Source: Bacillota bacterium (GTDB lineage Bacteria; Bacillota; Clostridia; Peptostreptococcales; Acidaminobacteraceae). Taken from it: 64,000 nucleotides of DNA. The notes below the pieces were generated by a model. That model did no database searches, was not told the origin of the DNA, and was given only the letters and a program-made list of their open reading frames with translations. Both the position numbers and the translations under genes were made by a program. The stretch covers positions 1 through 64,000 of the forward strand of contig JAOARG010000069.1 in NCBI GenBank assembly GCA_025210655.1, given 5' to 3'. Below are positions 34,375 through 42,307 of the stretch, in pieces; positions within the stretch are counted from its first letter, which is position 1, and every line of letters starts with the position of its first letter.

Positions 34375-34816
34375 TGCAAGTATAATAGCTAGGCTGAATG
34401 AACCGGTACAAGAGCTTCATTTTAAAATGTATCCTGAAAAGTTCAAACCATTTGATTTTGAGGGGGTTAAAGACTATTTTCAGGATGTTATTGAGGGAGA
34501 TAAACAGTATTTTTATGTAGCAGAAGAGTCGGATCAGGCTGTAGGATATATTTGGTTTCAAGAAGTAAGTAAGGAAGCTACAGCATTTTCACATGAAAGA
34601 TCCATGATATACATAAATCAACTATCTGTTAATCCTGATAGTAAAGGAAAAGGTATTGGAAAGGCTTTGCTAGGTCAAGCCATAGACTTGGCAAAAGAAA
34701 AGGGGATAGCTAAAATAGGATTAGATTATTATACTAAGAATGAACTGTCTAAAAAAATATATGAGAAGATGGGTTTTGAGGTGGTTAGTGAAGTGGCTTT
34801 TATTGATTTAGACTAG
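34352..34816 (+). CDS. GNAT-family N-acetyltransferase
   Basis: 154 residues. The acetyl-CoA site is in QLSVNPDSKGKGIGKALLGQ, followed by the Tyr-containing motif B (LDYYTKNELSKKIYEKMGFE). The N-terminal part is helical with LHFKMYPEKFKPFDF, typical of GNATs acting on small amines or protein N-termini. GAAGAGGTG lies inside the upstream gene before the ATG. The downstream neighbour is a repeat element, so it ends the operon. Confidence 0.86.
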   Translation: MKVVRTSDASIIARLNEPVQELHFKMYPEKFKPFDFEGVKDYFQDVIEGDKQYFYVAEESDQAVGYIWFQEVSKEATAFSHERSMIYINQLSVNPDSKGKGIGKALLGQAIDLAKEKGIAKIGLDYYTKNELSKKIYEKMGFEVVSEVAFIDLD

Positions 34817-34817
34817 C

Positions 34818-34942
34818 ATATCCTTTTTAGGATATAGCCTAGCAAAATCATTGATTTTAGCCCAGCTGAAACTTTTTTGTATTTCAAGCCTAGCAGTTGC
34901 TTAGCAACTAGAGCGTGGATATTTTACTTTCGTAAAATTATG
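34818..34942 (+). repeat. Multi-hairpin element, AGCCTAGC word (family E, copy 1)
   Basis: ATATCC/GGATAT hairpin, AGCCTAGC, AAAATCA/TGATTTT hairpin, AGCCCAGC, TGAAA/TTTCA hairpin, AGCCTAGC, AGTTGC/GCAACT hairpin, AGAGC, and a final ATTTTAC/GTAAAAT hairpin. The order is shared with 36051-36165. Confidence 0.7.
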
Positions 34943-34986
34943 TTGAATATGAATTCAAAAGATAATATAAAAGGACGGTGGACGTA

Positions 34987-35538
34987 ATGAATAAGGCATT
35001 GGTTATAATTGATATGCAGCCTTTTTTCTTTAGGAATGAGGAGAGAAGGGTTAGGTATGAGGATTTAATTAAGAATATAAATGAAATGATAGAGTATGCA
35101 GATAATAATAATATAAAAGTTTTTCATGTTAAGACAATACATAAAAAGGATAAATCGACTTGGAATCTTGTGATGAAGAAGCATAATTTTGTGGCCCTTT
35201 TAGAAGAGGACGATAATAGTAAATTCATTGAAGAAATTAATATAAAGGATCATCATGAAATAGTTGTAAAAACAAGACAGAGTACATTTATAAGAACAGA
35301 TTTTCAAGAAAGATTAAGAAATAACAATATTGATACGGTAATTGTATCTGGGGTATTTACCCATGGTTGTGTAGGAAGAACTGCAATAGATGCATATGAA
35401 CATGATTTTAATGTGATATTAGCAAAGGACTGTTCATTTAGCCATTTAAAAGATCAGGAGCAGGTGATGTTTGATGTTATTACAAAAGAGCAGGAACAGC
35501 TTGTTTTGAGTAATCAAGAGATAATCAGTATGGTGTAG
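34987..35538 (+). CDS. Isochorismatase-like cysteine hydrolase
   Basis: 183 residues from ATG at 34987. The triad Asp9 (VIIDMQPFF), Lys95 (VVKTRQSTF) and Cys128 (VSGVFTHGCVGRTA) is intact. The THGCV motif is close to isochorismatase and to aryl carrier-free relatives, but no siderophore genes are nearby. GGACGGTGG precedes the start; an in-frame GTG at 34978 overlaps it. Single gene between repeat elements. The substrate is unknown; nicotinamidase is unlikely because its metal-binding DxH is absent. Confidence 0.87.
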   Translation: MNKALVIIDMQPFFFRNEERRVRYEDLIKNINEMIEYADNNNIKVFHVKTIHKKDKSTWNLVMKKHNFVALLEEDDNSKFIEEINIKDHHEIVVKTRQSTFIRTDFQERLRNNNIDTVIVSGVFTHGCVGRTAIDAYEHDFNVILAKDCSFSHLKDQEQVMFDVITKEQEQLVLSNQEIISMV

Positions 35539-35559
35539 AGTTATGCGGAAATGTTTTTT

Positions 35560-35862
35560 TTATATAGCCTAATATCATTTTGATCATTCCTAGGATTTGC
35601 CTAGAAACTAGTCTGAAATTGTTTTTAGGGGAATAGGGGAATCGTTTTAATAAATTAAAAACTAGGGGGATTTGTTTTACTAGTAAATTAAGGGGAATGG
35701 GAAGAGCTCTTTTTAAAAAAGTTTTTTCTTTTCCCCGAAGTATTTGCTAAAATACTGATTCCCCTAGCATAAACAAAGTTTTGTGTGATTCCCCTTTTCA
35801 CCCAATAGCCAACAGCCAACCACCTTTTCTGCTTATGTGCAGAAAAAAACCACCCAATAGAA
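35560..35862. repeat. Composite multi-hairpin element, families B and F (copy 2)
   Basis: AGCCTAATATCATTTTGATC and GCCTAG words, then GGGGAATCG, TTTTAAT/ATTAAAA, CTAGGGGGATT, a TTTTACTAGTAAA palindrome, AAGGGGAATGG, and on the right CCCCG, AGTATTT/AAATACT, GATTCCCCTAG, ACAAAG/TTTTGTG-type hairpin, GATTCCCC. Closely matches 30008-30310 and continues with ACCCAATAGCCAACAGCCAA in both. Confidence 0.75.
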
Positions 35863-35877
35863 CAGGATGTGATTATC

Positions 35878-36033
35878 ATGGAAATAACAATAGAAGGAGT
35901 ATGGGGTTTATTTTTATTGTTAGCATTTTTTGTTGTGATGATGAGAATATGGAGAGCAGTTATGGTTTTTATTGCTAAGATTGTTGGAATTGATAAGTTT
36001 TCAAAGTTGGTAGAGGGCAAGCTAACAAAGTGA
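35878..36033 (+). CDS. 51-residue membrane peptide between repeat elements
   Basis: The ATG at 35878 opens a 51-codon frame ending in TGA. The product, starting MEITIEGVWGLFLLLAFFVV, has one membrane helix at about 8-36 and an amphipathic basic tail (FIAKIVGIDKFSKLVEGKL). AGGATGTG upstream is a modest ribosome site. It is enclosed by the F element upstream and a hairpin plus the E element downstream. Its composition is protein-like, but no homologue is recognised. It may be a toxin-like small membrane protein or a chance frame. Confidence 0.45.
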   Translation: MEITIEGVWGLFLLLAFFVVMMRIWRAVMVFIAKIVGIDKFSKLVEGKLTK

Positions 36034-36044
36034 TGGGTTAGCTT
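36019..36044 (+). terminator. Hairpin over the stop of the small membrane peptide gene
   Basis: AAGCTAAC pairs with GTTAGCTT; no T run. Confidence 0.4.
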
Positions 36045-36050
36045 GGTTAA

Positions 36051-36165
36051 GCATATCCTTAAGTGGATATAGCCTAGCATGAAAAAATTTTATAGCCCAG
36101 CTGAAACTTTTTTATATGTTTCAAGCCCAGCAGTTGTAAACAACTAGAGCAGGGGTGCTTTACTA
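36051..36165 (+). repeat. Multi-hairpin element, AGCCTAGC word (family E, copy 2)
   Basis: Same order of hairpins and words as 34818-34942: ATATCC/GGATAT, AGCCTAGC, AAAATTTT, AGCCCAGC, TGAAAC/GTTTCA, AGCCCAGC, AGTTGT/ACAACT, AGAGC. Confidence 0.7.
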
Positions 36166-36185
36166 TGCAAAGGCTTATTATAAGA

Positions 36186-36220
36186 AAAACAGATCCTCGA
36201 TGGAAGGTCTGTTTTTTATT
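36186..36220. terminator. Rho-independent terminator
   Basis: AACAGATCC pairs with GGTCTGTT (one bulge), then six T; lies between two E arms. Confidence 0.65.
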
Positions 36221-36255
36221 TATATTTGAAATGAATTTTTCGAATGAAAAATAAC

Positions 36256-36337
36256 CATGCACTAGAAGTCTATTGATTTCGCTGGGCTCCCATCAATAAT
36301 GGGGCTAGGCTATAGTACAAAGTACTATGCTAAACGC
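36256..36337 (-). repeat. Family E element (inverted copy)
   Basis: On the minus strand: GCGTTTAGC, ATAGTACTTTGTACTAT hairpin, AGCCTAGC, CCCATT/AATGGG hairpin, AGCCCAGC, then CTAGTGCATGG. It faces copy 2 across about 90 bp. Confidence 0.65.
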
Positions 36338-36392
36338 AATAATTGAGGGAATAATAGTGGCACCTGATTCAAAAGTTTTATCTGGATTTTAA

Positions 36393-36428
36393 GACAAAAC
36401 AGACCTTCGAATGAAGGTCTGTTTTGTC
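36393..36428 (-). terminator. Terminator of the molybdopterin oxidoreductase gene
   Basis: GACAAAACAGACCTTC pairs perfectly with GAAGGTCTGTTTTGTC. Part of this stem is like 36186-36220. Confidence 0.85.
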
Positions 36429-36437
36429 GTGTGTTTG

Positions 36438-38519
36438 TTATTCAGGAGATACTTTGCAAAGCAGTCCTCTAATGGTTGAGGAACCCATTTCTGATGCATA
36501 TGGTTTGCCGGAAAAAGTAAGCATATTGACATTTGATTTAGACCAATAATCTTCTTCTTTTTCTTTTTCTGGATACCACCAACCGTAGTCAACTATTACG
36601 ACTCTTGGATCCACACTTTCCATAAGTTTAGCTCTGAATTTTACTTTGCCTCTTTTATTTTCTACAATCATTATTTCTTTATCTATTATTCCATATTCTT
36701 TAGCTGTTTTAGGATTAATACGTGCTAAAGGCTCAGGGTGAATTTTTCTAAGAGATTCCACTTGTCTTCCTGCTGAATGCTTATATGGTATTAATTTAAC
36801 ACTTGTCATTACTAGTGGATATTCCTTAGCTAGTTCAGGTTCACTAAATGGAGATTCTGGTTGTTCTTTGTGAATTGGTAGTGGATCGAAGCCCCAATCT
36901 TCAAGTAGACTTGAATAAAGTTCAACTTTATTAGAAGGAGTATCAAATCCATTTTCTTTGTATATATCATATTTTTTCTTGCTTGCTATGAAGCCTACTT
37001 TACGGAATTCGTCAAAATTCATGCCAGATGGTTCAAGTAAATGATCTAAAAATTCCTTAGAGTTTTTCCAAAATAAATCTCCCATACCCATTTTATGTGC
37101 AAGGTCATTAAATATATCTATGTCAGATCTACATTCTTCAACTTGAGTTACCTTTTGAATAATTGAAAGTGTAGGTACAAATTCTGCTACATGAATACGG
37201 TCGTGTTCAAGGTGTGTTGCTGCTGGGAGAACAATATCAGCTAAGTTTGCTGTAGCTGTCATATAATGCTCGTTTACTACAAGAAAATCAACTTCCTTTA
37301 AAGCATCATATATTCTTTGTGAATCGGCATGGGACTGTACAGGATTACCCCCTGTAATGAACATTCCATGCAGTTTGTATGGTTCCCCATCTAAGATAGA
37401 TTTAGTTATATCTTGATGAAGTTCATAGGGGTTACCAGGAAGCATTTTTTCTGATGCACTGATACTTTGGGATCTATCTTCATCAGAAAGAAGGCCGTTT
37501 AGCCATAGTTCTCTTGAAGCAGCAGAGACAACTGGTAGCTCATCCCAATCTATATCTCCACCTTTTTTGCTTAGGTTGCCTGTCAAGGCTCTGAGGATAC
37601 ATGTTGCCCTTGCAGTTTGGAAACTGTTGAGACTTTGTTCAATACCATTTCCACTTATAAGACATGCTGGGGATGTTTTTGAGTATAATCTTGCTACTTC
37701 ACGTATGGTTTCAGGTGAAACCCAAGTGATTTCACTCATTTTTTCTGGTGTGTATTCTTTGACATGTTTCTTAAGCTTATCAAATCCAACAGTCCAGTTT
37801 TCAACGAAGTCCTTATCGTACAGGTTTTCTTCAATAATAACATTGATAATAGCTAGGGCTAGGGCAAGATCTGATCCAGGTCGAAGTTTTACCCAAATAT
37901 CAGCTTTCTTTGCATAATAGCTTTCAAAAGGATCTATTACTATTAGTTTAGCTCCATTACTATTAGCATTTGCAGAACGGACACTATCTGGAATTGAAGT
38001 CGCTTTTCCATTGACTCCCCACATCATTATGCAATCTGTGTTCTCATAATCAGGCATTGACCAGTAGCCGTATGTTGTAAAATGGGCTCTTAATGTGGGT
38101 AAAAAACATATTGGAGCAGCCATAGATGTGTTTGGACTTCCAAAGGCATTAGCAAAACGTAAAAGTACACTGTCGTTATATCCTTTAGTTCCTCCACGCA
38201 TGAAGAGTACTGACTTAGCTCCGTGTTTTTCTTTGATATTACCAAGTTTTTCAGCTATAGTGTCCAGTGCCTCATCCCAGGAAATTCTTTCCCATTTACC
38301 TTCACCTTTTTTACCAATCCTTTTAAGTGGATATTTTAGACGATTAGGATTTTTTGACTGTTCAATTGCACTCATTCCAACAGGACACATTACACCTTTA
38401 TTTACCGGAGAATCAGGGTCACCACTGATTTTTACAGGTTTTCCATCTTTCATGTCGATAATAATACCGCAGCCAGCGGAACAAAAAAGACATGAACTTT
38501 TGATTTGTTCGATAGACAT
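36438..38519 (-). CDS. Molybdopterin oxidoreductase (DMSO-reductase family)
   Basis: 693 residues, no Tat or Sec signal, so cytoplasmic. The N-terminal [4Fe-4S] site uses Cys10, Cys13, Cys17 and Cys45. The metal ligand is probably Cys138 (AAPICFLPTLR), as in formate dehydrogenase-like or polysulfide/thiosulfate-type enzymes with Cys rather than Ser or Sec. The molybdopterin-binding C-terminal domain begins near 575 (YPLVMTSVKLIPYKHSAGRQ). GAAAGGAG precedes the ATG. No electron-transfer subunit is adjacent. A MerR-type promoter (38609-38579) drives it and ties it to the nearby selenoprotein and methyltransferase genes. Substrate unknown. Confidence 0.9.
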   Translation of the reverse strand: MSIEQIKSSCLFCSAGCGIIIDMKDGKPVKISGDPDSPVNKGVMCPVGMSAIEQSKNPNRLKYPLKRIGKKGEGKWERISWDEALDTIAEKLGNIKEKHGAKSVLFMRGGTKGYNDSVLLRFANAFGSPNTSMAAPICFLPTLRAHFTTYGYWSMPDYENTDCIMMWGVNGKATSIPDSVRSANANSNGAKLIVIDPFESYYAKKADIWVKLRPGSDLALALAIINVIIEENLYDKDFVENWTVGFDKLKKHVKEYTPEKMSEITWVSPETIREVARLYSKTSPACLISGNGIEQSLNSFQTARATCILRALTGNLSKKGGDIDWDELPVVSAASRELWLNGLLSDEDRSQSISASEKMLPGNPYELHQDITKSILDGEPYKLHGMFITGGNPVQSHADSQRIYDALKEVDFLVVNEHYMTATANLADIVLPAATHLEHDRIHVAEFVPTLSIIQKVTQVEECRSDIDIFNDLAHKMGMGDLFWKNSKEFLDHLLEPSGMNFDEFRKVGFIASKKKYDIYKENGFDTPSNKVELYSSLLEDWGFDPLPIHKEQPESPFSEPELAKEYPLVMTSVKLIPYKHSAGRQVESLRKIHPEPLARINPKTAKEYGIIDKEIMIVENKRGKVKFRAKLMESVDPRVVIVDYGWWYPEKEKEEDYWSKSNVNMLTFSGKPYASEMGSSTIRGLLCKVSPE

Positions 38520-38578
38520 CTTACTATCTCCTTTCTAATTTATATTTGAATGATATTAGATTGACTATATCTATGCCT

Positions 38579-38609
38579 ATAATAATCTGTATAGTGGGAA
38601 TACAGTCAA
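38579..38609 (-). promoter_or_regulatory. MerR-type promoter P1 (molybdopterin oxidoreductase)
   Basis: Minus strand: TTGACT, 19-bp spacer GTATTCCCACTATACAGAT, TATTAT; 60 bp before the ATG. It shares CTATACAGA with P4 and P6. Confidence 0.85.
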
Positions 38610-38653
38610 GGTGTTTTACTTTTATCTTTGATTTATAGTGTAATAAAAATTTA

Positions 38654-38684
38654 TTGACTGTATACTAAGAATATAGAATATAAT
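38654..38684 (+). promoter_or_regulatory. MerR-type promoter P2 (glutaredoxin-like selenoprotein)
   Basis: TTGACT, 19-bp spacer GTATACTAAGAATATAGAA, TATAAT. It is divergent from P1, 45 bp away, with a 111-bp leader to the ATG. Confidence 0.85.
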
Positions 38685-38795
38685 TAATATGTAGGATATT
38701 AACCCGAGAATACGAATTGTTTTATTAAGAGAGTAGATTGACTTATCTAATAATAATGTATTCTGTGAGATTATGAAGAAAATGGAGAGATGAAT

Positions 38796-39023
38796 ATGAA
38801 AGAAGTAATTATGTTTACAACGTCAACATGACCTCATTGTGTTCCTGCTAAGGAGTTCCTTAGCCAAAATGAAATAGAGTATGTTGAGTACAATGTATCT
38901 AAAGATATGGAAGCAAGAAAACTTATGATGAAAAATGGACTTATGGGTGTACCATCATTTTTAATTGATGGAGAGCCGGTTACAGGGCTAAATGAAGAAA
39001 AGTTATTAGCTGCAAAAAAATAA
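38796..39023 (+). CDS. Glutaredoxin/thioredoxin-like selenoprotein with UPHC active site (UGA read as Sec)
   Basis: 75 residues if UGA at 38829-38831 is decoded as selenocysteine. Start ATG 38796 after GGAGAG. MKEVIMFTTST-Sec12-PHCVPAKEF gives the glutaredoxin active site UxxC in the correct place, right after the first strand; the cis-Pro is in MGVPSFLIDG and the glycine-rich end in VTGLNEEKLL. The stem-loop CTAAGG-AGTT-CCTTAG at 38848-38863, whose loop starts 22 nt after the UGA and contains GU, fits a bacterial SECIS. It would be a cytoplasmic seleno-redoxin. It lies under a MerR-type promoter and has its own terminator. Confidence 0.85.
38848..38863 (+). promoter_or_regulatory. Putative bacterial SECIS element
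   Basis: Six-base-pair stem CTAAGG/CCTTAG with AGTT loop, inside the coding region and downstream of the in-frame UGA at the usual distance. Confidence 0.65.
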
Positions 39024-39053
39024 ATAGAAGTATTTTCTTATATGTAATGATTT

Positions 39054-39086
39054 GGGGCAGTCTATTTAACGACTGCCCCTTTTTTA
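39054..39086 (+). terminator. Rho-independent terminator
   Basis: GGGGCAGTC pairs with GACTGCCCC, then TTTTTTT; nearly the same hairpin as at 637 and 56459. Confidence 0.92.
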
Positions 39087-39134
39087 TTAAATAAATTTGA
39101 TTGAAATAAGGAAAATATTGATACTTGTATAATT

Positions 39135-40865
39135 CTAGACCTTAAACTTGTTAATACTTTTATTAAGTAATTCTGACATTTCAGCTTGACTAATTGATAC
39201 CTGGCTTACTTCACCAACAGCCTTTGAAATTTCATTCATACTGTTTCTTATTTCATCAGAGCTGATTCTTACATGTGCGATACTTTTAGCTAATGTTTTA
39301 ATTGATTCTGCTGTTTGGGAGGAAGAATCATGAATTTCAATAGAGTTTTTTGTAAATTCAGCCATTGATTTTTCAAGTAACTTTGAATCTCTTGAATACT
39401 TATGTCCTATTTGAACCATAGCGTCATAATCTAAAACAACTTTCTCATCAACGAACTCCAGTACTGCTTCGGCATTTACCGAAACTTCATTAAAAGCTTG
39501 GGTAACTTCATTAACCAAGTCTGAAATATGAACAACAGTGTTAGAAGTTTCTTCTGCTAGTTTTCTAATTTCATCTGAAACTATGGAGAATCCTCGACCT
39601 TGTTCCCCTGCTCTAGCGGCTTCTATAGCAGCATTTAACGCTAATATATTAGTTTGATCGGAGATGGTTTTGATTACTTGTGACATTACCCCAATTTCCT
39701 TAATGATTTTTGCTCTTTGAAGTGATTCTTTAATAGCAGCGTTTCTTATTCTGTACATTTCCAGGGCATCATTTTTGGATTTCATTAAGTCTTTCTGCAT
39801 TTTTTCTGTTTGATTTGAAATTTCAATTGTATTCTCAAGACCAAGATTTGCTTTAGTCATTAAGTTTGTAGAAATACTATTTATTTGTGTACTAGATCCT
39901 AGTATTTCTTGAATAGATAAGTTGATTTCATCCATTCCTATTAAGATTTCTTGAGATGACTCCTCTGTTGTAATTATTTGAGCATCTATTTCCTCAACAG
40001 TTGCAGATAGTTCTTGGGATGAAGCGCTTACTTTATTGGATGAGTATTGAATATGTTCAATTAAAGATCTAAGTCTTTCAGTTGTTTTTTTAAAGGACGT
40101 ACTCAAGTTACCAATTTCATCCTTGCGCATAAGGTATTTATCTTTAAAGTTTTGAGTAAAATCTCCATTGGCTAAATGTTCTGATTGTCTAACATTTGCT
40201 TCAACCCCCTTTACAATCGAACGGGTAACGATAAGACTAATTATTATTGAAAATACTATAATAATTAGAAGAAGTAGTTTTGTAAAAAGAATATTAAGCT
40301 CTGTTTCTTTATCGGAATTTTTTTTGAGTTCCTGTGCTTTTTCGAAACTCATTGCTTTCATTTCTTGCAATTTTTTTTCGATTTCAGCAGATAAGGGTGG
40401 TAATGACACTAATAAATTATTTACTTTACTTACATCGTTTTTTTTGCTTGCGGCTACCAATTCATGTAGACCTTTCGCAAATTTTGAGTATTGTGTAACA
40501 AAATCATTGAACTTTTTTTCTTCATCAGCTGATATTTTAAAATTTTTATATTCCATAATAGATTTTTCAGTTGAAAAAGTAACATTTTCAAGATTTCTTA
40601 TCATATCGTTTCCATCAATATTCATTTTAGTATTTCCGTTATTTAATAGTGCCATAACGTAAAAGGATGAATCGGATATGTTTTTTTGTAGATCACTTAT
40701 TACTTTGTTAGGTACCATATGTTTTTGATATAGATCATCTATATTATTTGCCATATTGCGTGTAATTATACTTCCTATGCTACCTAGTATAATGGTTAAT
40801 AATATTACAATTGAAAAGCTCAAAATAACTCTTTTCCCAATCTTCATGTTTGTGAATAATCCCAT
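39135..40865 (-). CDS. Methyl-accepting chemotaxis protein
   Basis: 576 residues. A membrane segment at about 13-35, a four-helix-bundle ligand domain at about 36-190 with no cysteines, a second membrane segment at about 192-214, HAMP at 215-268 ([20 protein letters not shown]), then the signalling hairpin with the conserved tip ([35 protein letters not shown]). It relays an external signal to CheA/CheW. AGGAGG precedes the ATG. A MerR-like promoter (P3) lies 60 bp upstream, suggesting that the receptor belongs to the same stress regulon; its attractant or repellent is unknown. Confidence 0.92.
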   Translation of the reverse strand: MGLFTNMKIGKRVILSFSIVILLTIILGSIGSIITRNMANNIDDLYQKHMVPNKVISDLQKNISDSSFYVMALLNNGNTKMNIDGNDMIRNLENVTFSTEKSIMEYKNFKISADEEKKFNDFVTQYSKFAKGLHELVAASKKNDVSKVNNLLVSLPPLSAEIEKKLQEMKAMSFEKAQELKKNSDKETELNILFTKLLLLIIIVFSIIISLIVTRSIVKGVEANVRQSEHLANGDFTQNFKDKYLMRKDEIGNLSTSFKKTTERLRSLIEHIQYSSNKVSASSQELSATVEEIDAQIITTEESSQEILIGMDEINLSIQEILGSSTQINSISTNLMTKANLGLENTIEISNQTEKMQKDLMKSKNDALEMYRIRNAAIKESLQRAKIIKEIGVMSQVIKTISDQTNILALNAAIEAARAGEQGRGFSIVSDEIRKLAEETSNTVVHISDLVNEVTQAFNEVSVNAEAVLEFVDEKVVLDYDAMVQIGHKYSRDSKLLEKSMAEFTKNSIEIHDSSSQTAESIKTLAKSIAHVRISSDEIRNSMNEISKAVGEVSQVSISQAEMSELLNKSINKFKV

Positions 40866-40922
40866 TATTTATCCTCCTATATGTTTTAATATAATGTCAC
40901 ATAATTTCCTGTTTTAATACAA

Positions 40923-40953
40923 AGTTTAAACTGTGTTCTGAGTATACAGTCAA
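40923..40953 (-). promoter_or_regulatory. MerR-type promoter P3 (chemotaxis receptor)
   Basis: Minus strand: TTGACT, 19-bp spacer GTATACTCAGAACACAGTT, TAAACT. The symmetry is weaker than in P4-P6, but the first nine bases match P2. Confidence 0.65.
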
Positions 40954-41074
40954 TAGCAAATTATTTTTCTCAAAATTATAGCAAAAATCTCAATCATTAT
41001 ATGTAATAAATTTTGTATTAATATGATTCTTAAAATTTGAATAGAATAATAAAGCAAAGCTAAAGTAAAAAAAC

Positions 41075-41105
41075 TTGACTATATAGCCCCTATACAGAAT
41101 ATGTT
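41075..41105 (+). promoter_or_regulatory. MerR-type promoter P4 (methyltransferase-Fur operon)
   Basis: TTGACT, 19-bp spacer ATATAGCCCCTATACAGAA, TATGTT; 42 bp before the ATG at 41148. Confidence 0.85.
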
Positions 41106-41147
41106 TATCTTAAGTAAAAAAATAAAATAGATTGATAAGGAGAAATT

Positions 41148-41705
41148 ATGAAATTTACAGTAGATATGTTAGAAACTGAAGCGAGAATGGCGGAATTAAT
41201 TCCGACTGAGACATTAAAATATGTTGGATTTGAGGATGGGATGATATTTTGTGATATTGGTGCTGGTTCGGGTATTTTTTCTTTTCCCGCGGCAGAAATA
41301 AGTAGCAATACAGTATATGCTCTTGAATTAAATGATGATCTTATTGGATTTATGGATAAGAAGAAGTCGGAACTTGGATTGGATCATATGCAAATAAAAA
41401 AAGTTAATTCAGAAAACTTACCTGTTAATGATGATTCATGCGATGTGGTTATGATGACAGCTGTATTACATGGAATTAAAAGAAAGGTAGATCTTATTAA
41501 AGAAATTAAGCGTGTTTTAAGATCCCAGGGAAAACTTGTGATTGTGGAGTTCCATAAAAAAGACCAAGTGGCAGGGCCTCCGTTAGAATATCGAATGAGT
41601 CCTTTGGAAGTAAAAGATATTATTGAAAAATGTGATTTTGAATTAGAAAAGGAGAGGGTTTTGGGGGAGAATAATTATTTGTTATCCTTCAAAGTAAAGT
41701 CATAA
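41148..41705 (+). CDS. SAM-dependent methyltransferase (class I), copy 1
   Basis: 185 residues. Motif I is FCDIGAGSGIFSFPAAE at about 32-48, motif II YALELNDD, motif post-I SENLPVNDDSCDVVMM and motif III LRSQGKLVIVEF, all of the class I Rossmann methyltransferase fold in the UbiE/Tam-like size range. The short C-terminus has no obvious substrate domain. A paralogue of very similar sequence is at 43323. AAGGAG precedes the ATG. It shares a MerR-type promoter with the Fur-family gene 15 bp downstream. A metalloid, thiol or small organic acceptor is plausible; the sequence does not say which. Confidence 0.88.
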   Translation: MKFTVDMLETEARMAELIPTETLKYVGFEDGMIFCDIGAGSGIFSFPAAEISSNTVYALELNDDLIGFMDKKKSELGLDHMQIKKVNSENLPVNDDSCDVVMMTAVLHGIKRKVDLIKEIKRVLRSQGKLVIVEFHKKDQVAGPPLEYRMSPLEVKDIIEKCDFELEKERVLGENNYLLSFKVKS

Positions 41706-41720
41706 AATTGGGAGAGGAAT

Positions 41721-42158
41721 ATGTTTAATGATTATATTATGAAGTTATATAACTCTGGGATTAAGCTGACTAGCTCTAGAGAGGCTGTTTTATCTGTGTT
41801 TTGCGAGAATTTCAATAAGCATCTATCTGCTGAAGAAGTATATGAGCTAGCAAAATTAAAAATGCCTTCGATAGGAGTTGCAACTGTTTATAGGAGTATT
41901 AATATATTTGTAATATCACAATTAGTTGCAAAAATTCAATTTATGGATAAGGTTACAAGATATGAGTTGTTGGATAAAAATAATATGCATTATCACTTGT
42001 ATTGTGAAGATTGTGGTGGAATTATTGAAGAACCAATCTCAAGAATAAAGGTATTAGAAACTGAAATTAGCAAAGAAGTTGGTTTTCAATTAACCGCTGC
42101 CAATAGCTGTTTAATTGGAAAATGTCAAAAATGTTTATTGAAAAAGAAAAAAAGGTGA
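41721..42158 (+). CDS. Fur-family metal or peroxide regulator
   Basis: 145 residues. The winged helix is at about 10-80 (GIKLTSSREAVLSVF, HLSAEEVYELAK, IGVATVYRSINIF). The metal region has HYHLYCEDCGGIIEE (CxxC near 93-96) and GKCQKCL near the C-terminus, the two cysteine pairs of the structural zinc site. The regulatory ligands His-His-Glu are less clear, so Fur, PerR or Zur cannot be separated. GGGAGAGG precedes the ATG. It is co-transcribed with a methyltransferase under promoter P4. Fur-like boxes are present further along at 45804, 48551 and 54811. Confidence 0.88.
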   Translation: MFNDYIMKLYNSGIKLTSSREAVLSVFCENFNKHLSAEEVYELAKLKMPSIGVATVYRSINIFVISQLVAKIQFMDKVTRYELLDKNNMHYHLYCEDCGGIIEEPISRIKVLETEISKEVGFQLTAANSCLIGKCQKCLLKKKKR

Positions 42159-42268
42159 ATGTTGTCAGAAAAGATGATGTAAGTATATCAGGTGATTAAT
42201 ATGGTAGTAGATATAATGAAAAATAGTAGAAAAAATTCACAAAGGTCAAATCAAAAATGCGGTAATAT

Positions 42269-42303
42269 TTAGGGAAGTCTATTTAAGGACTTCCCAATTT
42301 TTA
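42269..42303. terminator. Rho-independent terminator between convergent genes
   Basis: GGGAAGTC/GACTTCCC stem with TATTTAAG loop; same design as 39054 but different stem bases. Confidence 0.85.
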
Positions 42304-42307
42304 TAAT

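Noticed and set aside
34987-35538. Siderophore-type isochorismatase
   Set aside because: No entA/entE-like genes or aryl-carrier domain; only the general fold is supported.
35688-36080. Frames on both strands across the 35.6-36.1 kb repeats
   Set aside because: They follow the repeat sequence and ignore codon bias; only the 51-codon frame at 35878 has a plausible product.
38829-38831. UGA taken as proof of a pseudogene
   Set aside because: It falls exactly at the active-site cysteine of an otherwise intact redoxin, with a SECIS-like hairpin, so Sec decoding is the better explanation.
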